Origin: JAGRKR01 sp041397725
GTDB taxonomy: Bacteria; Pseudomonadota; Alphaproteobacteria; Rhizobiales; Hyphomicrobiaceae
Assembly (NCBI GenBank): GCA_041397725.1
Contig: JAWKVZ010000002.1
Location: forward strand, 372,001-436,000
Direction: 5' to 3'
DNA: 64,000 bases
In this document: piece after piece, positions 37,046 through 47,050 of the stretch
How positions within the stretch are numbered: position 1 is the stretch's first letter
Layout: the number at the start of each line of letters is the position of its first letter
The notes under the pieces: generated by a model
Told to the model about the DNA's origin: nothing
Database searches by the model: none
Seen by the model: the letters and a program-made list of their open reading frames with translations, nothing else
Translations under genes and position numbers: made by a program

Positions 37046-37579
37046 ATGCCGCTAGTCATGCTTCTCATCTTCATCGCCGTGCCGCTGCTGGAGCTGGCGC
37101 TGCTCATCTGGATCGGCAAGTCGATCGGCCTGATGCTGACGATCGGTCTGGTCGTGACGACGGCTGTCATCGGCACGACCGTGCTGCAATACCAGGGCTT
37201 CGCCGTCCTGGCGCGCGCGCAGCAGGCCATGATGCGCGGGCAGATGCCCGTCGAGCCGGTTCTCGACGGCATGGCGCTGCTGCTCGCCGGCGCCTTCCTG
37301 ATCACGCCGGGCCTGATCACCGACACCTTCGGCTTTCTCCTGCTGGTCCCGCACGTGCGCCGGCTGTTTGCCAAGTTCATGCTGGCGCGGGTTCTCAAAT
37401 GGGGACGCATCGAGGTGCGCACCTACGATGGCCGCCCCGGCGAGACGCCACGATCCGGCCAGCCCGGACGCGATCAGAAGACGGGCGACGGCCCCGTCAT
37501 CGAGGGCGAGTTCGAGCGGCTGGACGAGAAGACGGTGCCGCCGGGGCGCCGTGGCGCCGACAAGGACAAGCGGAGCTGA
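37046..37579 (+). CDS. fxsA: FxsA family membrane protein
   Basis: Protein of about 177 residues. The first helices (LVMLLIFIAVPLLELALLIWIG and GLMLTIGLVVTTAVIGT) and the LLAGAFLITPGLITDTFGFLLL segment match FxsA. The C-terminus is polar and basic. FxsA overproduction relieves phage F exclusion in E. coli; its native role is unknown. The ATG at 37046 is preferred over an upstream GTG at 37031 because the conserved N-terminus begins MPLVMLL. Confidence 0.87.
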   Translation: MPLVMLLIFIAVPLLELALLIWIGKSIGLMLTIGLVVTTAVIGTTVLQYQGFAVLARAQQAMMRGQMPVEPVLDGMALLLAGAFLITPGLITDTFGFLLLVPHVRRLFAKFMLARVLKWGRIEVRTYDGRPGETPRSGQPGRDQKTGDGPVIEGEFERLDEKTVPPGRRGADKDKRS

Positions 37580-37710
37580 CGCTCGGCCCGTCCGGCTCCT
37601 TCGCTCACGGCACGGCTCTTGCGTAGCTGGCGGGCGAGGAGGGCGGTGGGAGCGCGAGCCGCGCTGTTCCGGTGGCGGCCATGACCGGCGAGCTTAACCA
37701 GCATCTTCGC

Positions 37711-37739
37711 TTGACAGCGTGAAACGTCGCGATTATCAC
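37711..37739 (+). promoter_or_regulatory. Promoter of groESL
   Basis: TTGACA (37711-37716), 17-base spacer and TATCAC (37734-37739). The predicted transcription start, near 37746, lies just upstream of the CIRCE element. Confidence 0.7.
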
Positions 37740-37750
37740 ACCGACGCAGC

Positions 37751-37777
37751 TTGGCACTCACTCTGGGCGAGTGCTAC
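37751..37777 (+). promoter_or_regulatory. CIRCE operator (HrcA binding site) upstream of groES
   Basis: TTGGCACTC-N9-GAGTGCTAC matches the CIRCE consensus TTAGCACTC-N9-GAGTGCTAA except for one base in each arm. It lies 75 bases before the groES start and just after the predicted transcription start, as expected for HrcA repression of groESL. Confidence 0.92.
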
Positions 37778-37852
37778 CAGCTCAATCATCTTCCAGCATC
37801 GTCAGCCGGCCCGCAAGGGTCCCAATGTTACGCGCGAACGGAGCATAACCCT

Positions 37853-38143
37853 ATGAAATTCCGTCCTTTGCACGACCGCGTGGTCGTGCGCCGCCTCGAG
37901 AACGAGCTCAAGACCGCCGGCGGCATCATCATCCCCGACAGCGCTGCCGAGAAGCCGCAGCAGGGCGAAGTCATCGCTGTTGGGCCGGGCGCCCGCGGTG
38001 AGGATGGCAAGATCCAGGCTCTCGACGTCAAGAAGGGCGACAAGGTGCTCTTCGGCAAGTGGTCGGGCACCGAGGTCAAGATCGATGGCGAAGAGCTCCT
38101 CATCATGAAGGAGAGCGACATCATGGGGGTGCTCCAGAAGTAG
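37853..38143 (+). CDS. groES: Co-chaperonin GroES
   Basis: Ten-kilodalton lid of the GroEL cage, 96 residues. It has the PROSITE-like start FRPLHDRVVVRRL, the mobile loop ELKTAGGIIIPDSA and the ending EELLIMKESDIMGVL. The ATG at 37853 begins the conserved sequence. The long upstream in-frame extension crosses the CIRCE element and is not coding. groEL follows after 86 bases. Confidence 0.97.
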   Translation: MKFRPLHDRVVVRRLENELKTAGGIIIPDSAAEKPQQGEVIAVGPGARGEDGKIQALDVKKGDKVLFGKWSGTEVKIDGEELLIMKESDIMGVLQK

Positions 38144-38229
38144 CCTGCCGGCGCTCGCGCCGCACTCCCGATCCGCATTACGACCGGCAGCCATCGGCGC
38201 CGGTAAATCTCACATGGAGTTGAATTGAA

Positions 38230-39873
<1,644 letters not shown>

Positions 39874-39897
39874 GCCGCGTCCGGTTTCAGACAACGG

Positions 39898-39925
39898 AAA
39901 GGGCGGCCCTCGTGGCCGCCCTTTT
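39898..39925 (+). terminator. Rho-independent terminator of groESL
   Basis: A perfect 11-bp stem AAAGGGCGGCC/GGCCGCCCTTT with a 5-base loop and a following T. It begins 25 bases past the groEL stop. Confidence 0.9.
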
Positions 39926-39975
39926 GCTGTCCGGCCGCCGCCCCTGCGTGCGTCCTCGGCCCCTGCCAAATGCAA

Positions 39976-40005
39976 GAAGCCGCCGGGATATCCTCCGACG
40001 GCTTC
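39976..40005 (-). terminator. Possible terminator of the small secreted protein gene
   Basis: Inverted repeat GAAGCCG/CGGCTTC with an inner CCGG/TCCG pairing lies 60-89 bases past the stop of the small minus-strand gene. The T tract is weak. Confidence 0.35.
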
Positions 40006-40064
40006 CATCGTCTCGCGCGAACGTCCCAGAGGGCGCGAGACCCTCGGTCCGTGATCGAAAACGT

Positions 40065-40340
40065 CTACTTCTTGCAGGCGCGGGCGGTGGCGCGGCAGCT
40101 GTAGCCGAGCTCCAGCTTGCAGGCGACTTTGGCCTTGCCGACCTTGGCCTTCTTGCCCTTGGCCCAGGCCTTGATGGAGTTGCCCATCGCCATCGTGGCC
40201 ATCGTGGTCGCGATGTCCTTGGTGATGCCTACGCCCTGACCGGACGCCTTCACGCACTTCGCCTGAGCGCCGACCGTGGCAACGGCGAGCGACAGAGCGG
40301 CAACGCCGGCAACCGCGAGAAACCGGTTGAAAGACCGCAT
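40065..40340 (-). CDS. Small secreted basic protein, function unknown
   Basis: Protein of 91 residues. A signal peptide (MRSFNRFLAVAGVAALSLA, cleavage near GAQA-K) is followed by a mature part rich in Lys and Ala with four Cys (KCVKASG, KVACKLELGYSCRATARAC). Good Shine-Dalgarno (AGGAGG) precedes the ATG at 40340. It is probably a periplasmic protein with two disulfides. I do not recognise the family. Confidence 0.7.
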   Translation of the reverse strand: MRSFNRFLAVAGVAALSLAVATVGAQAKCVKASGQGVGITKDIATTMATMAMGNSIKAWAKGKKAKVGKAKVACKLELGYSCRATARACKK

Positions 40341-40491
40341 TTCAATCCTCCTGTGGATAGCAAGTGGCCCTTCGTTCTCGTACCGATTCGCATCTTCGGA
40401 AAGTGTTTCTGCGAATTGGCGAGCATTCCAATTCCGGGGTGTGACCGCTTCGCCGCAGAGCCGGGCGAGCCTGACATCCGGCCACGCCGCC

Positions 40492-41316
40492 TCAGCCGCG
40501 CGGAGGGGGAGCGGACGGCCCGGCCGTTGGTGGGGTGGGCGGGCTATCGGCGGCCGTTGCCGGGCGTGCCGCCGTCGCCTCGGCGTCCATCCGCGCACGG
40601 GTGTGACTGCCGACCACGGGCTCTGGGGTCATGGAGTGGATGATCATGATCTTCTGCCAGATCTTGGCCGTCAGATTGGTCGTGATCTGACCGATGTCAT
40701 AGGCGGCATCGAGCACGACGGAATCGCGCGACGACTGGGCATAGACCGCGGCCACCTTGGCGGTGAGCGACAGCATCTCGGAGCAGTAGTCGAGGTAGCG
40801 GGACAGCTCGAAGGGGGTCAGGCGACGCTGCGGCGAGGATGGCGTCGGCTGCGAGATAGTGACCGTGGCGCTCGGGTCCTTGGTGAGCTGGTGCATGTCG
40901 ATGACGTGCACGATCGACAGCAGCTCGTGCAGATCCTGAAGCGCCTCCCGCCGCTTCACCCGCGTCTCGAGGGTGAACAGGAACAACAGCGCCGCCCCCA
41001 TGAGAACGAGGATGTTCATGGAGGCCTCGATGCCCTGAAGCACGCCGAACAGGTTCTCCGCGCCGCGTTTCACCTCCACGATCGTGCCGACGTAGACGAG
41101 CAGCAGCGCGCCACCGCCGATGATGAGGCCCGTCAATGCGCGTAGCATGAGGTTCGGGCGGCCGATGCGCTCGATGCGTGCGCGGCTCTGGCGCGCGATG
41201 TCGGCGAGCTCGGCGCATACCCGCGCCAGACCGGCGCCCGGAAAGCGCTCGTCGATGCGCTTCTCGAGCACCGCCAGGGAGGCCAGGATCTTGTCGGGAT
41301 CGAGCCGGCGATACAT
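40492..41316 (-). CDS. Membrane protein of unknown function with two helices
   Basis: Protein of 274 residues. Two membrane helices (about 80-99, LTGLIIGGGALLLVYVGTIV, and 119-140, ASMNILVLMGAALLFLFTL) are flanked by helical cytoplasmic regions; the C-terminus is Pro/Ala-rich. The long post-membrane helix (ELSRYLDYCSEMLSLTAKVAAVYAQSSRD) suggests a signalling or scaffolding role. The start at 41316 (MYRRLDPDKI) is preferred over the longer one at 41385 because it begins the helical region. Family not recognised. Confidence 0.6.
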   Translation of the reverse strand: MYRRLDPDKILASLAVLEKRIDERFPGAGLARVCAELADIARQSRARIERIGRPNLMLRALTGLIIGGGALLLVYVGTIVEVKRGAENLFGVLQGIEASMNILVLMGAALLFLFTLETRVKRREALQDLHELLSIVHVIDMHQLTKDPSATVTISQPTPSSPQRRLTPFELSRYLDYCSEMLSLTAKVAAVYAQSSRDSVVLDAAYDIGQITTNLTAKIWQKIMIIHSMTPEPVVGSHTRARMDAEATAARPATAADSPPTPPTAGPSAPPPRG

Positions 41317-41353
41317 CAGTGCACCTGTCCGGGGGGGCAGGTCGATGGCGTGG

Positions 41354-41839
41354 TCACGGACGGCCCTCGAGCGGGTCCGGGCCAAACCTGTTCTCGCCCC
41401 TCGTACCCCTCAGGAACGCCATTTCGATGAACAGCCAGAAGCCGATCACGCCATAGATGAAGGTGGCGACGAGAACGACCATGGCGACCGCGCCGTCGCT
41501 GCCCGCGGTCGCAGGGATGAGCAGCAGGGACGCGCCGGTCACGGCGATCGCCAGGATGTAGAACGATACCAGCCACCAGATCGAGCGGTTGCGGTCCTGC
41601 AAGCGCTTGGCGGAAACGGCGAAGCCCGGCCACATCGACAGAAGGCTGAAGCCACCGATGACCATGAACAGTTTGAACTGGAGCGCCGGGGTTTCGATGT
41701 TGTGGCCGTAGACCAGCGTCGCGACAATAAAATTACCGAGCACGATCAGGTAGATGCCCGTCCAGGCGAGGATGAACAGCCAGAAGGGCTTGCGGTTGAC
41801 GCGGCCGCTCAGGCCAAACAGGAACTGCATCAGCGACAC
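41354..41839 (-). CDS. DUF805 family membrane protein
   Basis: Protein of 161 residues. The N-terminus MSLMQFLFGLSGRVNRKPFW is typical of DUF805, followed by four membrane helices and a polar tail. The function of the family is unknown. It lies 37 bases upstream of the previous gene and may be co-transcribed with it. Confidence 0.85.
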   Translation of the reverse strand: MSLMQFLFGLSGRVNRKPFWLFILAWTGIYLIVLGNFIVATLVYGHNIETPALQFKLFMVIGGFSLLSMWPGFAVSAKRLQDRNRSIWWLVSFYILAIAVTGASLLLIPATAGSDGAVAMVVLVATFIYGVIGFWLFIEMAFLRGTRGENRFGPDPLEGRP

Positions 41840-41968
41840 GGACTTGCCTCCCTTCGAGTGGCCCGGACGGACGAATGCGGCCCGCCGCCGCGCATCTCGA
41901 CCTTAGCCGATCGCTCTCGTCCGTCAACGTTTCGACGTGCCGGCAGGGCGTGGCCCCGAGCGGGCAGC

Positions 41969-42811
<843 letters not shown>

Positions 42812-42964
42812 GCGTGGAACTCCCGGAAGGGCGAAGGATGATCGGCGACACGTTTTGGCGCGGTGGGGCGGCCGGTGTCAATCGTCTCCCGCCCGGAGGG
42901 CCGCTGTTGACTGGCGGGGCGACCTGTCGGACGTTTCCCGCGGGACTGGCGGCGCTGGTGGAGA

Positions 42965-43645
42965 ATGCGGATGGAGCGCGATAGCTCGTGGGTCGATCGG
43001 TTCGCCGGATTGGGGCGGCTCGAGCAGGCTGTGCGTGACAAGCTCGTGACGACGAGCCAGATCGTCCGCCTGCCGGCCGGCAGCGTTATCTTCGGCCCGG
43101 GCATGGCGCCCAAGGACCTGCTGCTGCTGATCGACGGCAGTGTGCGCGTGCAACAGACGTCGGAGGGTGGGCGCGAGATCGTGCTCTACCGGGTCTCGGC
43201 GGGGGAGAGCTGCGTCCTGACCACCGCCTGCCTGCTCGCCTACGAGGGCTATCTCGCCGAGGGCGTCGCGGAGACGGATATCGAGGCGGTCGCCATCCCG
43301 CGCGCCACCTTCGACACGCTCGTCGCCCAGTCGCCGGAGTTTCGCCGCTTCGTCTTCACGGCCTTCAGCGAGCGGATCACGGACCTCTTCCGTCTGATCG
43401 ACGAGGTCGCATTCAAGAAGATCGACATCCGGCTGGCGCATCGCCTGTTGACGCTCGCCGACGCCGACGGTCGGCTCGGCGTCACGCATCAGGAGCTGGC
43501 GAACGAACTCGGCACGACACGGGAGGTGGTGAGCCGGCAGCTCCTCGAATTTCAGCGGCGCGGCTGGATCAAGCTCGCGCGCGGCCAGATCGAGGTCCTG
43601 GACGCCGCGCCGCTCGAGCAGCTCGCGGAGGTCTCTGTACCATAA
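42965..43645 (+). CDS. Crp/Fnr-family regulator of a sulfur module, with two conserved-looking cysteines
   Basis: Regulator of 226 residues with a cyclic-nucleotide-binding-like barrel (about 25-125), a dimerisation helix, and a winged HTH (about 160-215, THQELANELGTTREVVSRQL). In the barrel, GESCVLTTACLL places Cys83 and Cys89 where a thiol sensor could form. It lacks the N-terminal Fe-S cysteines of FNR. It lies directly upstream of DUF2892, MBL hydrolase and YeeE/YedE genes, so it probably controls them in response to sulfide or persulfide. A start at 42971 (MERDSS) is possible. Confidence 0.82.
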   Translation: MRMERDSSWVDRFAGLGRLEQAVRDKLVTTSQIVRLPAGSVIFGPGMAPKDLLLLIDGSVRVQQTSEGGREIVLYRVSAGESCVLTTACLLAYEGYLAEGVAETDIEAVAIPRATFDTLVAQSPEFRRFVFTAFSERITDLFRLIDEVAFKKIDIRLAHRLLTLADADGRLGVTHQELANELGTTREVVSRQLLEFQRRGWIKLARGQIEVLDAAPLEQLAEVSVP

Positions 43646-43709
43646 GTCACATACGCTTGCCGGGGGCAGCGCTAGAAGGGAGCGTGCCACCTTTTGAGGA
43701 GAACCTGCG

Positions 43710-43898
43710 ATGCAAGCGAATGTCGGCGGCGTGGACCGGATCCTGCGGATCGTTGTCGGTCTTGCACTCATCAGCCTCGTCTTCATCGGGCCGAAGACGA
43801 TGTGGGGACTTGTCGGCATCGTGCCGCTGGTGACCGGTCTCTTCCGCTTCTGCCCGGCCTACGGATTGTTCGGCCTGAACACCTGTGGACGCGGCTGA
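43710..43898 (+). CDS. DUF2892 inner-membrane protein
   Basis: Protein of 62 residues matching the DUF2892/YgaP-like pattern: MQANVGGVDRILRIVVGLALI, then a second helix, ending FRFCPAYGLFGLNTCG with the conserved Cys. These small proteins commonly accompany rhodanese or MBL sulfur-metabolism genes. It lies 64 bases after the Crp-family regulator. Confidence 0.88.
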   Translation: MQANVGGVDRILRIVVGLALISLVFIGPKTMWGLVGIVPLVTGLFRFCPAYGLFGLNTCGRG

Positions 43899-44118
43899 CG
43901 CGCTTCAGACGCTTGCCGGAGCGGCGCGAGACCCCATTTCGTCACTGAGCGCCGGCAAGCCGATCGGTCAGGCGATCGTCGAGCAGACTCGGCCTGGGCG
44001 GCATTCGCCCAGGGATGGCCGCTCCTTGTCGCGCCGCCCGCATCCCGTGAGAGGGCCGGCGCGTCGAGCACCGGGGGCATCTTCGAGGGAGCGACAGCGG
44101 AGCCCGGAGGTAAGAGAC

Positions 44119-45012
44119 ATGGCTGAACAGAGCTATCCCGTCGACATGGCGCGCAAGCCGGAGGTCAAGGCGTACTTCGATCCAGTCAGCAACACCATCA
44201 GCTACATCGTGCGCGATCCCGGCTCGACGGCGTGCGCCATCATCGACCCGGTTCTCGACATCGACTACGCCGCCGGCCGCCTCGCCACCCAGTCCGCCGA
44301 CGCCATGATCGACGCCGTGCGCCAGGACGGTCTCTCGCTCGAGTGGATCATCGAGACGCACGCCCACGCAGATCATCTGTCCGCCGCGCCCTACATCCAG
44401 GAGAAGCTCGGCGGCAAGATCGGCATCGGCGAGCAGATCCGCGTCGTTCAGGACACCTTCGGCAAGATCTTCAACGAGGGCACCGCCTTCCAGCGCGACG
44501 GCAGCCAGTTCGACCGGCTGTTCGAGGACGGCGACCGCTATCGCATCGGCTCGCTCGAGGCGTTCGTCATGGCCACGCCCGGCCACACCCCTGCCTGCAT
44601 GACCCACGTGATCGGCGATGCCGCCTTCGTCGGCGACACACTCTTCATGCCGGACGGCGGCACGGCGCGCGCCGATTTTCCGGGCGGCGATGCGCGCCAG
44701 CTCTTCCGCTCCATCAAGAAGGTGCTGTCGCTGCCACCGGAGATGCGGCTCTTCATGTGCCACGACTACGCGCCGGGCGGCCGTGAGATCAAATGGGAGA
44801 CCACGGTGGCCGAGGAACGCGCGAACAACATCCACGTGCGCGACGGCATCGACGAGGATGAGTTCGTGAGGATGCGCACCGCGCGGGACAAGACGCTCGG
44901 CATGCCCAAGCTGATCATCCCGTCGATCCAGGTGAACATCAAGGCGGGCCAGCTCCCCGAGCCCGACGCCAGCGGGAAGAGGTTCTTCAAGGTGCCCATC
45001 AACCAGCTCTGA
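44119..45012 (+). CDS. Metallo-beta-lactamase-fold hydrolase, persulfide-dioxygenase-like
   Basis: Protein of 297 residues with the metal site THAHADHLSAAPYIQ and a second half with ATPGHTPACMTHVIGD and MCHDYAPGG. It resembles ETHE1/Blh enzymes that oxidise glutathione persulfide to sulfite in sulfide detoxification. The start at 44119 follows GGAGG and begins the conserved sequence; the upstream in-frame reading overlaps the DUF2892 gene and is not real. Activity is inferred from family and neighbours. Confidence 0.85.
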   Translation: MAEQSYPVDMARKPEVKAYFDPVSNTISYIVRDPGSTACAIIDPVLDIDYAAGRLATQSADAMIDAVRQDGLSLEWIIETHAHADHLSAAPYIQEKLGGKIGIGEQIRVVQDTFGKIFNEGTAFQRDGSQFDRLFEDGDRYRIGSLEAFVMATPGHTPACMTHVIGDAAFVGDTLFMPDGGTARADFPGGDARQLFRSIKKVLSLPPEMRLFMCHDYAPGGREIKWETTVAEERANNIHVRDGIDEDEFVRMRTARDKTLGMPKLIIPSIQVNIKAGQLPEPDASGKRFFKVPINQL

Positions 45013-45076
45013 CGCCGCGCCCCCGCGGCGCGCCAGCTCCATCGTCGCAATACCATCGTCAACAACGGAGGAACTC

Positions 45077-45592
45077 ATGCTTTCCCCGAACGCCCGCGCT
45101 TGGTCGCCTTACATGGCCGGCGTCATCATCGGACTCTTGCAGATCCCGACCTTTCTCCTGCTCAACACGGCGCTCGGCGCTTCGTCGTCGTTCGTCACGG
45201 TGGCCGGCCACATCGCGACCGTGTTCGATGCCGGCGCCGCCGACATCAAGTACTTCGCCAAGCATCTGTGGGGCGCCAAGAACTGGTGGCAGGTGGCCAT
45301 CGTCGTCGGCATCGCGCTCGGCGCCTTCCTCTCGATGCGGCTCTCGGGCGCCCGCAGGCAGACGATCTCCCCGGTATGGGCGCGCGCCATGGGTGTGCAC
45401 TCGCTGGGCGTCCGGGCGCCGATCGCCTTCGTCGCGGGGTTCGTGATGCTGCTCGGCGCGCGCATCGCCGGGGGCTGCACCTCCGGTCACGGCATCTCTG
45501 GCATGGCCCAGCTTTCGATCGGCTCGACCGTCGCCGTGGCCGCCATGTTCGCCGGCGGCATCCTCGTGGCCCTGCTCTACAAGCGCGTCTGA
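45077..45592 (+). CDS. YeeE/YedE sulfur transporter, first half
   Basis: Membrane protein of 171 residues with about five helices. The conserved GARIAGGCTSGHGISGMAQLS carries the family's key cysteine. These split YeeE/YedE (PmpA-like) proteins import sulfur compounds such as thiosulfate, with a partner half. It begins 64 bases after the MBL gene and belongs to the same operon. Confidence 0.87.
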   Translation: MLSPNARAWSPYMAGVIIGLLQIPTFLLLNTALGASSSFVTVAGHIATVFDAGAADIKYFAKHLWGAKNWWQVAIVVGIALGAFLSMRLSGARRQTISPVWARAMGVHSLGVRAPIAFVAGFVMLLGARIAGGCTSGHGISGMAQLSIGSTVAVAAMFAGGILVALLYKRV

Positions 45593-45617
45593 CACGCGAT
45601 CTCAAGGGAGACTGACA

Positions 45618-46238
45618 ATGTCCGTTCTTTCCGCAATTCTCATCGGCCTCGCGAGTGGCATCGTGTTCGGCTTCGCGCTCGAGAAGTCGCGCGTGTTCGA
45701 GCCCGGCATCATCGTTGGCCAGCTCCAGCTCAGGAACTTCGTGATGCTGAAGATCTTCCTGACGGCGGTCATCACGGGGCTCGTCGTGCTGGCGGTGCTC
45801 AACGGCGTCTTCGGCGTCAAGCTGCACCTGAAACCGCTCGTCTGGCAGGCCGACATCATCGGCGGTCTGCTGCTCGGCGTCGGCATCGCACTGGCCGGCG
45901 CCTGTCCGGGCACCTCCATGGCGCAGATCGGCGCCGGCTATCGCGATGCCTGGTTCGTCGTGCTCGGCGGCATCGCGGGTGCGCTGTTCTACGGCTACAA
46001 CGACAAGGCCATCACCGGATATTTCGCCGAGAAGGGCAGCAAGCTCGGCGTCGACCAGATGGTGGGTCTGCCGTTCTGGCTGGTGGCCCTGCTGCTCGCG
46101 GTCGTACTGGTCGGCGTTCTCGTCGCGATCGAGCGGATGCAGGCGTGGACGGATGAGGTCGGCCAGGACCACGACGGCCTTCGCGCCGACCATGACGGCT
46201 CCGAGCGCCAGAGGCCGGCAGCTAGTTTCGCCCGCTGA
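45618..46238 (+). CDS. YeeE/YedE sulfur transporter, second half
   Basis: Membrane protein of 206 residues, paired with the preceding gene. It has about five helices and the conserved Cys in LAGACPGTSMAQIGAG. The last 30 residues are polar (EVGQDHDGLRADHDGSE). The Shine-Dalgarno AAGGGAGA lies ahead of the ATG at 45618, 25 bases after the first half. It is the last gene of the plus-strand module and runs convergently into trmB after 19 bases. Confidence 0.87.
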   Translation: MSVLSAILIGLASGIVFGFALEKSRVFEPGIIVGQLQLRNFVMLKIFLTAVITGLVVLAVLNGVFGVKLHLKPLVWQADIIGGLLLGVGIALAGACPGTSMAQIGAGYRDAWFVVLGGIAGALFYGYNDKAITGYFAEKGSKLGVDQMVGLPFWLVALLLAVVLVGVLVAIERMQAWTDEVGQDHDGLRADHDGSERQRPAASFAR

Positions 46239-46257
46239 GGCGATCTGCGGGGTGTGA

Positions 46258-46980
46258 TCAGACGGCGATGCGGCGAAAGCGCAGGTACGTGCAGGTGCGC
46301 CCTGCCGCCAGCGCTTTCGCCTCGTAGCGTGTGGCGATGGCGTCGGGCGGACGCTGGCGCCAGTCCGCCGGCCCGCGCGCCGTCCAGACGAGGCCGGGTG
46401 TCGCCGCAACGGCGAGCAGTGTCGAGCGGGCGTAGGCTCCGATGTCGGTGGCGACCCGCAGCTCCCCGCCGATCCGCAAGGCGCGCACGATCAGAGCGAG
46501 CGTGGCTGGCGACACCAGCCGGCGCTTGGCGTGGCGGCGCTTCGGCCAGGGATCGGGAAACAGGATGAAAACGCGGCCGAGCGAGGCTTCCGGCAGCCAG
46601 CGCAGCAAGGGGCGCGCATCGTCGGCGTGCAGGCGGATGTTGGTGATGCCGTGCGCCTCGACGTCCGAGAGCACCTTGATCACCCCGTCCTCGAAGGGCT
46701 CCGAGCCGATGAGCCCGACGTCGGCATGCGATCGGGCTTGATGCACGAGATGCTCGCCGCCGCCGAAGCCGATCTCGAGCCAGACATCCGCGACGGCGCC
46801 GTGCTCGAACAGCCTCGCGAGCGGGCGCGGCGCCTCGCGGGTGAGGGGGATGCTCAATTCGGGAAGGCGCTCGGCCAGCAGTTGCACCTGGCGCGGGCTC
46901 GGCTTGCGACCGCGCCGTCGTCCGAAGGATCTGAGCTCGCTCGTATGCTCGGGGTCTGGCGCGTCGCTCATGCCGGGCAT
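46258..46980 (-). CDS. trmB: tRNA (guanine-N7-)-methyltransferase
   Basis: SAM-dependent enzyme of 240 residues that makes m7G46 in tRNA. SAM-binding motif LEIGFGGGEHL and the family signature ILFPDPWPKRRHAKRRL are present. It is downstream of metK, with a 70-base gap, and is the last gene of the tsaB-to-trmB array. Confidence 0.95.
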   Translation of the reverse strand: MPGMSDAPDPEHTSELRSFGRRRGRKPSPRQVQLLAERLPELSIPLTREAPRPLARLFEHGAVADVWLEIGFGGGEHLVHQARSHADVGLIGSEPFEDGVIKVLSDVEAHGITNIRLHADDARPLLRWLPEASLGRVFILFPDPWPKRRHAKRRLVSPATLALIVRALRIGGELRVATDIGAYARSTLLAVAATPGLVWTARGPADWRQRPPDAIATRYEAKALAAGRTCTYLRFRRIAV

Positions 46981-47050
46981 CGGCTCGAAGGCTGTGGGGC
47001 GAAGGCGGCAGGCCCCGGTGAGGGCGCCTGCCGCGCAGTCCCGTCAGGTC

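Noticed and set aside
43636..43651. Crp-type operator overlapping the end of the Crp-family gene (TGTACCATAAGTCACA)
   Set aside because: Only the outer bases are symmetric; the match to a Crp/Fnr site is too weak to report as a feature.
43885..44118. Upstream extension of the MBL hydrolase gene to 43885
   Set aside because: It overlaps the DUF2892 gene and lacks conserved sequence; the family start MAEQSYPVDM at 44119 has a proper ribosome binding site.
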